This document shows positions 25,359-34,561 of a stretch of DNA of 64,000 nucleotides, piece after piece. Origin of the DNA: Niastella yeongjuensis (GTDB lineage Bacteria > Bacteroidota > Bacteroidia > Chitinophagales > Chitinophagaceae). Position 1 is the first letter of the stretch. Each line of letters starts with the position of its first letter. Location: assembly GCF_900110245.1 (NCBI RefSeq), contig NZ_FOCZ01000019.1, forward strand, positions 62,001 to 126,000, in the 5' to 3' direction. The translations under genes were made by a program, and so were the position numbers. Below the pieces are notes generated by a model. That model had not been told where the DNA came from. It searched no databases and was given only the letters and a program-made list of their open reading frames with translations.

Positions 25359-26174
25359 TCATTTGGGCCTGAACTTAAAGCCAATATAACAAACGCCATC
25401 CGGCGGTTTTGGCCGGTCGCGCACCACCGCCAGGATCATGGAGTTTTCTTTCATTTCAATGATCTTCAGTGTGCTCCAGTTGGTTGACTGTGAGAAATAA
25501 TCCCCCCCAAACAACATATCACAACCTGCCAGTTTTAGCTGGCCGTTCTTGAGATCCAGATTAAATTTACAACTGCAGGTGCTGGCCACACTGCCCGTTT
25601 TATCAAGTGAAATGCGTTTGAAATTTTTACCATTGTCCAGGTCGAAGGTCATGGAGCCGTAATTATAAATTGGCATTGTCCAGGTGGCACTTGCATAATC
25701 AGGATGGTATACCCAGTTCTGACCACTGGTTTTGCCATAGTCAAGGCCATACCAGCCAATAGGTGCCAGCGTATCCAACTCCCAGGTTTTGCCTGACTGG
25801 CCATTTGTTAACCAGCCCCATTCCTGCTCTTTTATAGTAGAAAGATCTGTCAGGCTTACCTTTATTTTTACCGAATCGCCCATTACAAAACCACCGCCCG
25901 AGCTGGCACCATACTTTATATAGTACTCTCCTGAAAATGGAAAGATGACAGTATCATTTACCAGGGTCGAATTGCCACCCTCAAACGTCCAGCTGGGAAT
26001 GGCATTGGCCGTGAAACTGCTTAAATAAACGATATTGTCTTTATTGGGTTGCTGGGTTACAGAGAACTTCAGGTCATCTGTAGAGAGCTTTGCAGGCAAT
26101 GCTGCTCTTTTTTCGCTTGGAGAACAACTGCTTATATACAAGGCAATTGTTATTAATATGTTTATGCGTCTCAT
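25359..26174 (-). CDS. Lipoprotein at the end of a SusC/SusD operon, possible surface glycan-binding protein
   Basis: Starting from MRRINILITI (ATG at 26174), the protein of about 271 aa has a lipobox ISSC, then a PKD-like module (about 40-105, ending FPFSGEYYIKYGASSGGGF). A C-terminal beta-rich domain follows (WGWLTNGQSGKTWELD, SMTFDLDNGKNF, FGGDYFSQSTNWSTLKI). It is the last gene of the GH31-SusC-SusD unit, 32 bp after SusD. That position is usually taken by SusE/SusF-like surface glycan-binding proteins, and the PKD plus jelly-roll-like layout fits. No catalytic motif was seen, so the binding role is inferred from place and architecture. Confidence 0.7.
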   Translation of the reverse strand: MRRINILITIALYISSCSPSEKRAALPAKLSTDDLKFSVTQQPNKDNIVYLSSFTANAIPSWTFEGGNSTLVNDTVIFPFSGEYYIKYGASSGGGFVMGDSVKIKVSLTDLSTIKEQEWGWLTNGQSGKTWELDTLAPIGWYGLDYGKTSGQNWVYHPDYASATWTMPIYNYGSMTFDLDNGKNFKRISLDKTGSVASTCSCKFNLDLKNGQLKLAGCDMLFGGDYFSQSTNWSTLKIIEMKENSMILAVVRDRPKPPDGVCYIGFKFRPK

Positions 26175-26206
26175 GTAAATCAAGTTTGCGTTTTTTATGA
26201 ACTGTA

Positions 26207-27781
26207 TTACCAGCCGGTATTTTGTATAACCGTACCATTCGACAATCCAATCTGTGTTTGCGGAATTTCAAACAAGCCTTTTGTTTCGGCGCGGAAGGTC
26301 ACTTTGAACTGATCGTTGGTATTGTTGTCTATTGCCTGTTTGGCAACAGTTAGGCCCTGGCGTAACAGGTCCCAGTATCGATGTCCTTCCAATGCGAGTT
26401 CCAGCCAGCGTTCGTTCATGATCAGCTTCATCCCGTTTGCATCATTGGTAAGGGCATTGCGATGGGAAGTGTTGTTATAAAAGGCCCGGTCGCGAATGCG
26501 GTCGTAATAGTCTTGTGCTTTTGCCAGGTTGGTCGACAGGTTCAACTCGGCGCCCATCAACAGCACATCTGAATAACGGATCACAGGGTAGTTGTCGAAA
26601 TTGTCTATCTGAAAATCGCCGCCATTGTTATCAGGCCGTTCGGGACCACCCATGGGTGTAAATTTTTTCCAGTAGTAACCGGTGTATTGCACCTGATCGG
26701 TTGTAGCTGTAGGAAAGTTCAGTTTTTCATCGGCAATGGAAATGACGGTAGCTGTTTTACGGTTATCATCTGCTTCGTATGCATTCCATAATTTTTCATT
26801 CACCGGTGCTATGCCCCAGCCCTGGTAATAGGGGCCGAGGGCCAGGTTGCGGATCCCCACCATTACCTGTACGCGGTTCCCATTTTGCTGGCTCCAGTTC
26901 TTTTTGCCTTTGTCGGTATATTGAATTACAAATACGCCTTCCTTGTTATTTTGTCCGGCAAAGGCGGTACCTGCCGAAGAGCGGAACAGTTTGGGGAAAC
27001 TGTCAACCAGGTTGTGACCGCTGTTTTGAATAACATCCTCAATGCCATTGGTAACATCCTGTTTGTTCACCAGGCCCATCAGGTCGGGTTTGTTGTAGTA
27101 ACCGGTATAATAGAGGTACACCCTTGCCAACAGTGCTTCAGCCGCCCATTTGGTAATACGGCCATAATCACCGGCTGGTATGTCGCCGAATTTTTTGGTC
27201 GTTGGTGTTAACAGACTGATCGCTTCTTTCAGATCAGCAGCTATCAACAGGTATACACTGTCAGCTGTTGTTTGCGGTATTTTGAAATCGGTGTCTTCAA
27301 TGGGTTTGGTAAGCAGGGGCACACCACCAAACATACGTACCAGGTCAAAATAAAAATACGCCCGTAAGAATTTGGCTTCACCGGTGTATTTATCTTTCAG
27401 GTAACTGGAATCGCCAAACTTAACACCGTCTATCTTATTCAGAAATACATTGGCGCGGTAAATTCCGGTATAGTATTTTTTCCAGGCAGCCGCATTATGA
27501 TCGGTATAGGTTATAAAGTTATCCCATTGGGTTAATCCATTATCCGCAATACCACCGCCGCCAAAACATTCGTCGGAAGCTATTTCTGAGCTCAGCCAGA
27601 TATTGCCATAACCATCATAATCCAACACACTGTAAGCAGCTACCAATGCCTCAAATGCATCTTCGGGTGTTTTATAAAAATCCGATTCCACCTGCCGGTT
27701 TATCGGTGTTCTTTCTAAAAAGCTTTTACTGCAGGCAGTTCCCAGCGATACCAGCAGCGCGGCAAATAATACTTGTTTCAT
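26207..27781 (-). CDS. SusD/RagB family outer-membrane lipoprotein
   Basis: The 524-aa protein has a lipobox (SLGTAC, Cys17), the SusD start FLERTPINRQVESDFYKTPEDAFEALVAAYSVL, TPR-like helices (EAKFLRAYFYFDLVRMFGGVPLLT) and the C-terminal signature YPVIRYSDVLLMGAELNLS...NERWLELALEGHRYWDLLRQG. Family knowledge: SusD forms a lid on the SusC transporter and binds glycan at the cell surface. It follows SusC by 18 bp, so the two are one unit. The ligand is not readable from sequence; the GH31 upstream suggests xylosylated or other alpha-linked oligosaccharides. Confidence 0.96.
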   Translation of the reverse strand: MKQVLFAALLVSLGTACSKSFLERTPINRQVESDFYKTPEDAFEALVAAYSVLDYDGYGNIWLSSEIASDECFGGGGIADNGLTQWDNFITYTDHNAAAWKKYYTGIYRANVFLNKIDGVKFGDSSYLKDKYTGEAKFLRAYFYFDLVRMFGGVPLLTKPIEDTDFKIPQTTADSVYLLIAADLKEAISLLTPTTKKFGDIPAGDYGRITKWAAEALLARVYLYYTGYYNKPDLMGLVNKQDVTNGIEDVIQNSGHNLVDSFPKLFRSSAGTAFAGQNNKEGVFVIQYTDKGKKNWSQQNGNRVQVMVGIRNLALGPYYQGWGIAPVNEKLWNAYEADDNRKTATVISIADEKLNFPTATTDQVQYTGYYWKKFTPMGGPERPDNNGGDFQIDNFDNYPVIRYSDVLLMGAELNLSTNLAKAQDYYDRIRDRAFYNNTSHRNALTNDANGMKLIMNERWLELALEGHRYWDLLRQGLTVAKQAIDNNTNDQFKVTFRAETKGLFEIPQTQIGLSNGTVIQNTGW

Positions 27782-27799
27782 ATTACTGAGTTAGTTTAA

Positions 27800-30700
27800 T
27801 TAAAATTTTGCGCTCACGCCTATTGAGATCACCCGGGGCTGTGGATAGTAACCCAGGTCAATACCTGAGGCCCAGCTTTCTGCACCATATCCTACTTCGG
27901 GATCGATGCCTTTATAATGGGTGAACGTTAGCAGGTTGGTACCGTTTACATAAAACCGCAATTGCTGTAACGGCAGGTTGCGTAATAAATGGGTTTTCAG
28001 ATCGTATCCAATGTTCAGGCTCCGTAAGCGCATAAAGGCGCCGTTGTGGACATACAGATCTGAAAAGTTATTGTAGTTCCGGTTGTCTTCGCTGCCGGTT
28101 GTAACCCGGGGGATGGTATTGGAAGTACCTGCGCCATGCCAGCGGTTCAGTATCTGAGTGCTGTAGTTGTTATAACTTTTATCCTGCGCGCGGGTGCCAT
28201 CCACGATATCATTGCCTCCTACTCCACTAAATAATAAGGAAACATCCAGCCCCTTATAGGAGGCGCTTAAATTGAAGCCATAGGTATGGGTGGGAATGGG
28301 ATTACCAATTTGGGTTTTATCGAGCGGGGTAATTTCGCCATCGCCATTGCGGTCTACAAAACGTACATCACCCGCCAGTGCTTTGGGTTGAATGACCCTG
28401 CCCGTTTTGCTGGTATAGCTATTCACCTCCTCCAGGGTTTGAAACAGTCCGTTTGTTTGATAGCCCCAGAAATAACCTACCTGGTAACCATTTTGAATGC
28501 GGTAAAATTCTTCGGTGTTGGAAGAAAGCACATTGCTGCTGCCATGAATAATATGCTCTTCATTTGGTACCTCGCGTACCGTATTTTTTAAGAAAGCGAT
28601 ATTACCTCCTATGTTCACGTGCACTTCACCAAAGTTACTTTGGTAATTGACTCCTATTTCAACACCCTTGTTTACAATATTACCGCCATTGATGTAAGGT
28701 GCACCTGTACCTACTATGTCGGGCAACTTCGACTGTACCAGCCAGCCTTTGGTGGTTTTATTGAACCAGTCGAATGTAATGTTCAGCTTGTTGAACAGCG
28801 TTGCATCGAACCCGATGTTGGCCTGTTCCGTTGCTTCCCATTTCAGATCGGGGTTGGGTATGGTATCCGGCGCGGTGCCTACCGTTTGGCTGGTTGCATT
28901 TATTCCATTAAAATAATAACCATTGTAGGCCGAAGTGAGTGTGGTCAGGTAACGGAAATCGCCTATGCGGTCGTTCCCGTTCTGTCCCCATCCGCCACGC
29001 ACTTTTAAATAACTCAGCCAGCTGGGTTTTGGAAAGAAATCTTCCTGACTGGCTACCCAGCCTGCCGAGAACGAGGGAAAGTTGGCATATCGGTTATTGG
29101 TGCCAAAACGGGTGGAACCATCGCGGCGCAGGATAGCCGATAATAAATATTTGTCGCCATAATTATAATTGACCCGGCCAAAGTATCCGTTCAGTGCATT
29201 TTCAGCCCGCACACCGCTTGCTTTCTGGGTGCCTTCTACCCCATTATCAATAATGGCATGGTCAAAATCAGGTGTAGAGAGGTCCTGTTTGCTGGCAAGG
29301 ATATTAAAGCCATTGTACTCCTGTGCAGTAGCACCGGCCATCAACGTTAGTTTGTGGTCACCGAAACTATGCTGATACGTTAAGATGTTGTCCCAGTTCC
29401 AGACCATATTGCGGTACAAACCCATTTCACCTGTTGTGGTGGCCGATTTGTTATTTGCCGCCAGGTCGTATTCGGGCGTAAAAGTGTTTGTTGAAAAATA
29501 GGTAAGGTCAAGGCCAAAATCAGATTTAAACGTAAGGCCTTTTACAATCGTTGCCTCCAGGTACATATCACCTACTATGCGATCAGCAATCGTTTTCCGT
29601 TGGTTTAAATAATCCATGGCGGCTATCGGGTTCATCTCTTCAGAGGTGGTGTTCGATTTGGCATAACTTCCATCTGGCAGGTATACCGGGAAGGTTGGGC
29701 TGGTATTCAACAGCCCGCGAATAGAGTTACCATAAATATTTCCCGTGCCTATACCTTGTTGGTTGGAATGAACATAGTTCAGGTTCTCACCAAAACGCAG
29801 GATGTCTTTGAACAATTTATGAGTTGAATTCAGCCGCAACCCAATGCGCTCGTAATACGATCTTCCTTTCAAACCCACCACGCCTTCCTGTTTTTGATAA
29901 GATAATCCTGAGGCAAAGGTCGAGAGATCGTTCCCCCCTGAAAAGCCCAGGTTGTATTGCTGGATCGCTGCATTTTTGTTGGTCGCTTCTTTTTGCCAGT
30001 CGGTACCCGCACCCATGCTGTCTATTTGCGCTTGTGAATATTGGTAATAGGGCGGTTTACCTGAGTTTAACCAGGATTCATTTTGAATAAGCGCATATTC
30101 TTTTGCATTCAACACATCCATTTTACGGGAGGGGTTCTGCCAGCCATAATAGGCATCGAACGTAAGTATCTTCTTTCCGCTCTTGCCACGCTTTGTGGTG
30201 ATCAGTACCACGCCATTGGCACCACGCGTTCCATAAATGGCTGCTGAAGCGGCGTCTTTCAACACGTCTATGCTTTCAATATCGGCCGGATTTAAAAAGT
30301 TGATGTCGTCGATCTGCATGCCATCTACGACAAACAAGGGGCTGCTGTTGCCATTGGTGGCCACCCCCCGGATCCTGATCTTGATCCCATCGCCGGGCTG
30401 ACCTGAGTTGGACAACACCTGTACCCCGGGCGCCTGTCCCTGCAAAGCCTGTAAGGCAAATGTGCTGTGTGTTTTTTCCAGGTCAGCGCCACTCACGCGC
30501 GCTGTAGCACCGGTTACTTCGGCTTTCTTCTGGGTGCCATAACCTATCACGATCACTTCGTTCAAATTATTACCCGCCTCTACCAGTTTAATGGAGAGCA
30601 CAGTTTCGTCACCGATCCTGATCCGTTGTTTCTGAAACCCGATCCCGGATACCAGCAATTCATCGCCGTGTTTTGCCATCAGGGTGAAATGACCGGTTTC

Positions 30701-30907
30701 ATCTGTACTGGTACCATTACTGGTACCCTGTACGGTTATGTTTATTGAAGGCACCGGCTGCCCACCGGGATCGGTGACCGTACCGGTCACTTTCCGGGCT
30801 TCCTGCCCAAAGGCCGGTATAAACAAAAACAAATTACACAGCATAAGCAGACCAATAAAAGTACCGGTCAGTAACTTCCATCGGTTGTTGGTTTTGGTTT
30901 TTTCCAT
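27800..30907 (-). CDS. SusC/RagA family TonB-linked outer-membrane transporter
   Basis: With the start at the ATG at 30907 (MEKTKTNNRW), the protein of about 1035 aa has a signal sequence, a carboxypeptidase-regulatory-like domain (KVTGTVTDPGGQPVPSINI, about 38-110) and a TonB-box-like VIVIGYGTQ. A plug follows (ALQGQAPGVQV...GDGIKIRIRGV, SIDVLKDAASAAIYGTRGANGVVLIT), then a large barrel ending ISIGVSAKF. Family knowledge: it imports oligosaccharides over the outer membrane using TonB energy. It lies between GH31 (20-bp gap) and SusD (18-bp gap), all minus strand. Confidence 0.96.
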   Translation of the reverse strand: MEKTKTNNRWKLLTGTFIGLLMLCNLFLFIPAFGQEARKVTGTVTDPGGQPVPSINITVQGTSNGTSTDETGHFTLMAKHGDELLVSGIGFQKQRIRIGDETVLSIKLVEAGNNLNEVIVIGYGTQKKAEVTGATARVSGADLEKTHSTFALQALQGQAPGVQVLSNSGQPGDGIKIRIRGVATNGNSSPLFVVDGMQIDDINFLNPADIESIDVLKDAASAAIYGTRGANGVVLITTKRGKSGKKILTFDAYYGWQNPSRKMDVLNAKEYALIQNESWLNSGKPPYYQYSQAQIDSMGAGTDWQKEATNKNAAIQQYNLGFSGGNDLSTFASGLSYQKQEGVVGLKGRSYYERIGLRLNSTHKLFKDILRFGENLNYVHSNQQGIGTGNIYGNSIRGLLNTSPTFPVYLPDGSYAKSNTTSEEMNPIAAMDYLNQRKTIADRIVGDMYLEATIVKGLTFKSDFGLDLTYFSTNTFTPEYDLAANNKSATTTGEMGLYRNMVWNWDNILTYQHSFGDHKLTLMAGATAQEYNGFNILASKQDLSTPDFDHAIIDNGVEGTQKASGVRAENALNGYFGRVNYNYGDKYLLSAILRRDGSTRFGTNNRYANFPSFSAGWVASQEDFFPKPSWLSYLKVRGGWGQNGNDRIGDFRYLTTLTSAYNGYYFNGINATSQTVGTAPDTIPNPDLKWEATEQANIGFDATLFNKLNITFDWFNKTTKGWLVQSKLPDIVGTGAPYINGGNIVNKGVEIGVNYQSNFGEVHVNIGGNIAFLKNTVREVPNEEHIIHGSSNVLSSNTEEFYRIQNGYQVGYFWGYQTNGLFQTLEEVNSYTSKTGRVIQPKALAGDVRFVDRNGDGEITPLDKTQIGNPIPTHTYGFNLSASYKGLDVSLLFSGVGGNDIVDGTRAQDKSYNNYSTQILNRWHGAGTSNTIPRVTTGSEDNRNYNNFSDLYVHNGAFMRLRSLNIGYDLKTHLLRNLPLQQLRFYVNGTNLLTFTHYKGIDPEVGYGAESWASGIDLGYYPQPRVISIGVSAKF

Positions 30908-30933
30908 ATGCAATTATTAGTCGATTAGTAATA

Positions 30934-33786
30934 TTACTTCCCGGTAACTGTTACCTGTTCGCCCAGGTAGGTTACAGTAGCAGCAGGCTTGTTATCATGT
31001 CTTGCTGGTGTTATCCAAACGATATTAAAACTGCGCTGATTCAACATGCCGGCGTAATTACCTGTGCGTTTGCCAATGGTCAGTGTTTTGGCGGCTTCGT
31101 TCCAGGTAATGGGTATGTTGGTGAAAAAGCCCTTTTCATAATTGTAATTGGTGCCTTCGTCTTCATACAAAGTGAAGGTGGCGTCTTTGCCTGTGTATAC
31201 ATATAATGTAATGGGGTCGGCTGTTTTTTCACTGGTGTACTGCATATCGGGCCCAAGGGGAATGATGCTGCCTTCTTTTACAAACAGGGGAATCTGTTCA
31301 TAGCCTGCAGTTGCATTTATCCGCAGCCCACCAGCCTGGTAAGCACCTGTATAGAAATTATACCAGCCGGTACCGGCAGGCAAATATACCCAACGGCTTC
31401 TGGCTTTGTATTCATACACCGGATTTATCAGCAATGAAGGGCCAAACATATATTGATCACCTATATTCTCTACTGCTTTATCGGCTGCAAAGTCCATCAC
31501 CAGTGCACGCATCATCGTATAATCATGATGGTATACCTGTCCTGCCAGCGTATAGATGTATGGCATCAGCCGGTAACGCAACTGATCGTAATACAACATG
31601 CTTTTATAAGCGGGGTGATTGGCCGGCGCTACATTGAAGATTTCGCGGTAAGGATACTGGCCATGCACGCGAAAGATGGGACAAAAAGCCCCGAACTGGT
31701 ACCAGCGCGTCATCAACTCCCGCCACTCATCGAGATCATTGCCGGTTGCTTTTTCAAACCGTTTTTCAACGGCAAAACCACCGATATCGGTTGTCCAGTA
31801 TGGTAAACCGGAGAGGGAAAAATTAATACCGCCTGCTACCTGGTTCTGCAGATCGTTCCAGCGGGCACCAATATCACCGCTCCAGGTTACGGCGCCATAT
31901 TTTTGTAAGCCGGCATACGCAGAACGGGTCAATATAAATACGCGGTCAAGCGAATTGGTGCGCCGTTGCCCTTCATAAACGCCTTTGGCGTTTTCCACGG
32001 CAAAGTCGTTGAAGTAACTGGTTGATGAACCCCGCGCCACGGGCCCGATCAGTTTTTTTCTTTCATCGATACTGGTATTTGATAAAATATCGGGTTCGGT
32101 AGCATCCATCCACCAGGCATCCACGCCTTTACTGTACAATTTCTCGTTCATCAGTTTCCAGAACAATTCCCGCGCCTGCGGATTGTATGCATCGTAAAAA
32201 GTAGATACATATCCTACCCAGTCTTTCTGGTTGTTCAATACATTCTGTTTGTATAGCCATCCTTTTTCATTGAACAGGTCGTAGTTTTTTGTACCGGTGT
32301 AAAACTTTGGCCATACCGAGATCATGAAATGTGTATTGTATTTTTCATGCAGGTCTTTGATCATGGCTTCTGCATTGGGGAAACGGCTGGCATCAAATTC
32401 ATGACTGCCCCACTGATCGGGTTTCCAGTAAAACCAGTCGAGCACAATATTATCGAGCGGGATCTTTCTTTCGCGGAATTCCTTTACTACCGACAACAAT
32501 TCGTTTTGGGTTTTATACCGTTCCCGACTTTGCCAGAAACCCAGGGCCCATCTGGGCAGCATGGTGGCATTACCAGTGAGTTCCCGATAACCGGAAATAA
32601 CTTCATCCATATTATTTCCATAAACGAAGTAGTAATTGATATTATCTCCTGCCTCTGACCAAAATGAAAAAGTATTTCGATTGTTCTCCGGAATAGGGCC
32701 TAGCCATTTCATAGCTACATAAGATTCACCGCCATCGGGAACCCATTCTATTTTTACCGGGTATTGTTTTCCCTTCTCCAGGTCCACCTTTACCAATGTA
32801 GTGATGGGGTTCCAGCATTGCCGCCATTTATCAACCAGCAGTTTGCCATTGAACCAGTATTTTAAATAACCGCCTGAGGAAAACAAAAAGCTATGCTCAC
32901 CCGAAAAACCGGAGGATACATTTCCTTCCCATTGAACGCGGCCTTTTTGCAAGGGAAACCCTTGTGGTAATTTTTGTAACGATTGAATAAATTCATAATC
33001 GATCTCCTTTTCCCCTCGTTTCAGGAAGACACTGTCCTGCTTTTTGCCGGAGAAATAAGTGGCAGTCAGTACACCAGCAGCACCATCCGTTCCCGTTAAT
33101 GATAAGCTGTGCAGTGGTTCAAACGGGCGGCAATCACCAAACCGGGAAATAGAGTAGTTATCCCATAACAGTCCATAGTTCCGGTTCGATACCATAAATG
33201 GAATGGCTACTTCGGTATTCTGTTGCAACAACGAAACCTGGGTGCCGCGGTAATTGAACAATCCCTGCTGGTGTTGCCCCAGTCCGTACCAGGCTTCGCC
33301 AACCGGTGATTCAAATGATTGTGTAATAGTATAAGTAGATCTGTTTTCCAGGCCTTTTGCCACAAACGACTTTCCCGTTATAGCCGTCTCTTTCAGGATA
33401 GCCTTTCCCTTCAGATCGGTGAATTGTACCTGTCCGGTTAACCGGGAAACGATGGCCCGCAAACTGGCTGTTTGCAGCACCAGCTGATCGCCCTGTTCTT
33501 CCAGTTTCCATTCGGGGTGGCCTTTTTGATCACCGGTCATTAAACTGGGGGCGGCGGCAAAGGAATCGCCGGCAGCGGCGGTAACATGAATGATCTTATC
33601 ATTTACCACCTGCAGTTTTACGTTACCGGCCCCACCGGCCCGGGGTTTTTCAACTTTTACGATCACGCCATCTTCCAACCTGATATAGTCGTTGAAAGCG
33701 GGTCGCTGGGATGATATTATTACTATTAAACCAATGAGCACAAGGGCGACAATACCGACAAGCAGTCGTTTAAATGGGGTCTTCAT
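30934..33786 (-). CDS. GH31 alpha-glycosidase with PA14 insert, alpha-xylosidase-like
   Basis: The 950-aa protein has an N-terminal hydrophobic segment (about 8-26), a GH31 N-terminal domain containing a PA14-like insert at about 240-365 (FSGEHSFLFSSGGYLKYWFNG), then the (beta/alpha)8 barrel. The catalytic nucleophile is Asp561 in WWMDATEPD and the acid/base Asp638 in WSGDIG. Family knowledge: GH31 enzymes with a PA14 insert in this place include xyloglucan alpha-xylosidases that trim isoprimeverose-type ends; alpha-glucosidase activity is possible. No lipobox is present, so it is probably periplasmic. It is first in the GH31-SusC-SusD-lipoprotein operon, with a promoter element 49 bp upstream. 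Confidence 0.9.
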   Translation of the reverse strand: MKTPFKRLLVGIVALVLIGLIVIISSQRPAFNDYIRLEDGVIVKVEKPRAGGAGNVKLQVVNDKIIHVTAAAGDSFAAAPSLMTGDQKGHPEWKLEEQGDQLVLQTASLRAIVSRLTGQVQFTDLKGKAILKETAITGKSFVAKGLENRSTYTITQSFESPVGEAWYGLGQHQQGLFNYRGTQVSLLQQNTEVAIPFMVSNRNYGLLWDNYSISRFGDCRPFEPLHSLSLTGTDGAAGVLTATYFSGKKQDSVFLKRGEKEIDYEFIQSLQKLPQGFPLQKGRVQWEGNVSSGFSGEHSFLFSSGGYLKYWFNGKLLVDKWRQCWNPITTLVKVDLEKGKQYPVKIEWVPDGGESYVAMKWLGPIPENNRNTFSFWSEAGDNINYYFVYGNNMDEVISGYRELTGNATMLPRWALGFWQSRERYKTQNELLSVVKEFRERKIPLDNIVLDWFYWKPDQWGSHEFDASRFPNAEAMIKDLHEKYNTHFMISVWPKFYTGTKNYDLFNEKGWLYKQNVLNNQKDWVGYVSTFYDAYNPQARELFWKLMNEKLYSKGVDAWWMDATEPDILSNTSIDERKKLIGPVARGSSTSYFNDFAVENAKGVYEGQRRTNSLDRVFILTRSAYAGLQKYGAVTWSGDIGARWNDLQNQVAGGINFSLSGLPYWTTDIGGFAVEKRFEKATGNDLDEWRELMTRWYQFGAFCPIFRVHGQYPYREIFNVAPANHPAYKSMLYYDQLRYRLMPYIYTLAGQVYHHDYTMMRALVMDFAADKAVENIGDQYMFGPSLLINPVYEYKARSRWVYLPAGTGWYNFYTGAYQAGGLRINATAGYEQIPLFVKEGSIIPLGPDMQYTSEKTADPITLYVYTGKDATFTLYEDEGTNYNYEKGFFTNIPITWNEAAKTLTIGKRTGNYAGMLNQRSFNIVWITPARHDNKPAATVTYLGEQVTVTGK

Positions 33787-33834
33787 GAAGCACTAATTTT
33801 TGAAATATTGCTAAACGCTATCTTATAGTAGGTT

Positions 33835-33842
33835 CAAAATTA
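33835..33842 (-). promoter_or_regulatory. -7 element of the GH31-SusC-SusD operon
   Basis: TAATTTTG on the minus strand is an exact TAnnTTTG match, placing the transcript start about 42 nt before the GH31 ATG. The -33 position is C-rich, lacking TTTG, which would fit a promoter that needs an activator such as the nearby hybrid regulator. Confidence 0.5.
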
Positions 33843-33905
33843 GCCTGGTAGCAATCCGGAGGGGGGAGTCAAATGTTACTAATTAGGGGTTGGTTTGTTA
33901 ATTGG

Positions 33906-33926
33906 GGCAGAAGGCAGAGGGCAGAA
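33906..33926. repeat. Heptad array GGCAGAR x3
   Basis: Units GGCAGAA, GGCAGAG and GGCAGAA are in exact register, 120 bp upstream of the GH31 start. Unlike most arrays here, it does not adjoin a stop codon. Confidence 0.75.
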
Positions 33927-34117
33927 ACCTCGACACGGTCCCTGCTGCGCCGAGAACAATCGGCAATGAATTCTGACAAGTCGAGTCTGGCTAATAATCA
34001 GTGGGGCTAAAACTCCCCTCCACCGGGGGGAGCCGGGAACCTGAAACCTGGGCCCTATTGCATTATAAATTATTTAATGTTATCATTGCCTTCTTAAATA
34101 TTCAATACCCTATAAAA

Positions 34118-34471
34118 ATGAACTGTAAAGTTTTTGTGCTGGCTTTGCTCGTACTGATTGGAAGTAGTTGTAAACACAAAGAAGACCCGATTAATACCCC
34201 GCCTCCCCAGGAGACGCCCCAATCCACTCCCCCGCACCCTACTCCTTCAAAACCGCAGGACCCGAATCACCACGAGTCAGATAACGATGATCATGACGGA
34301 CACCACGATGGGCACGATGACGATGATTGTGACCATGATCATGACTGCCACCATCATGATTGCCACCACCATGGTAAGAAACACCACCGCCTTCCACCCG
34401 GACAGGAGAAAAAGCTACATGGGGATAAATCGGCCAAAAATTATGCGCCGGGACACAGGAAAGACAAATAG
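34118..34471 (+). CDS. His/Asp-rich lipoprotein, likely metal-binding
   Basis: With the ATG at 34118 (after a short A-rich leader) the protein has 117 residues: lipoprotein signal MNCKVFVLALLVLIGSSC (Cys18), a Pro-rich linker (TPPPQETPQSTPPHPTPSK), then about 45 residues dominated by His and Asp with a few Cys (HDGHHDGHDDDDCDHDHDC and HHHDCHHHGKKHH). Such tracts bind divalent metals (Zn, Ni, Cu) in other proteins. It could store, buffer or present metal at the cell envelope; no enzyme domain is present. A longer start upstream is rejected because it would bury the lipoprotein signal. The stop is TAG and adjoins inverted repeat arms shared with the convergent regulator gene. Confidence 0.8.
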   Translation: MNCKVFVLALLVLIGSSCKHKEDPINTPPPQETPQSTPPHPTPSKPQDPNHHESDNDDHDGHHDGHDDDDCDHDHDCHHHDCHHHGKKHHRLPPGQEKKLHGDKSAKNYAPGHRKDK

Positions 34472-34479
34472 TTGTCAGT

Positions 34480-34545
34480 GGCGAGTAGTGAGTGGGTTCC
34501 CAAAGTTCTGCGGTCTGAATAATCGCGAGCTCACTCACCATTCAC
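34480..34545. repeat. Inverted heptad arms between two convergent genes
   Basis: GGCGAGT, AGTGAGT (34480-34493) follow the lipoprotein TAG. ACTCACC, ATTCACA (about 34533-34546), the inverse type, precede the TAG of the convergent regulator (34564-34562). GTGAGTG and CACTCAC can pair across about 40 bp, so either transcript would carry a 3' hairpin. Confidence 0.55.
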
Positions 34546-34561
34546 AATGGCTGTCCCAAAC

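Larger units (their letters stand above)
33787..34117. other. Divergent 331-bp gap between the GH31 operon and the His-rich lipoprotein
   Basis: It contains the GH31 -7 element (33835-33842), a GGCAGAR heptad array (33906-33926) and a G/C-rich hairpin CTCCCC/GGGGAG (34013-34018 with 34027-34032). No gene was seen. Confidence 0.5.

Noticed and set aside
34001-34117. Upstream extension of the His-rich lipoprotein
   Set aside because: It would hide the lipoprotein signal that begins exactly at the ATG at 34118.
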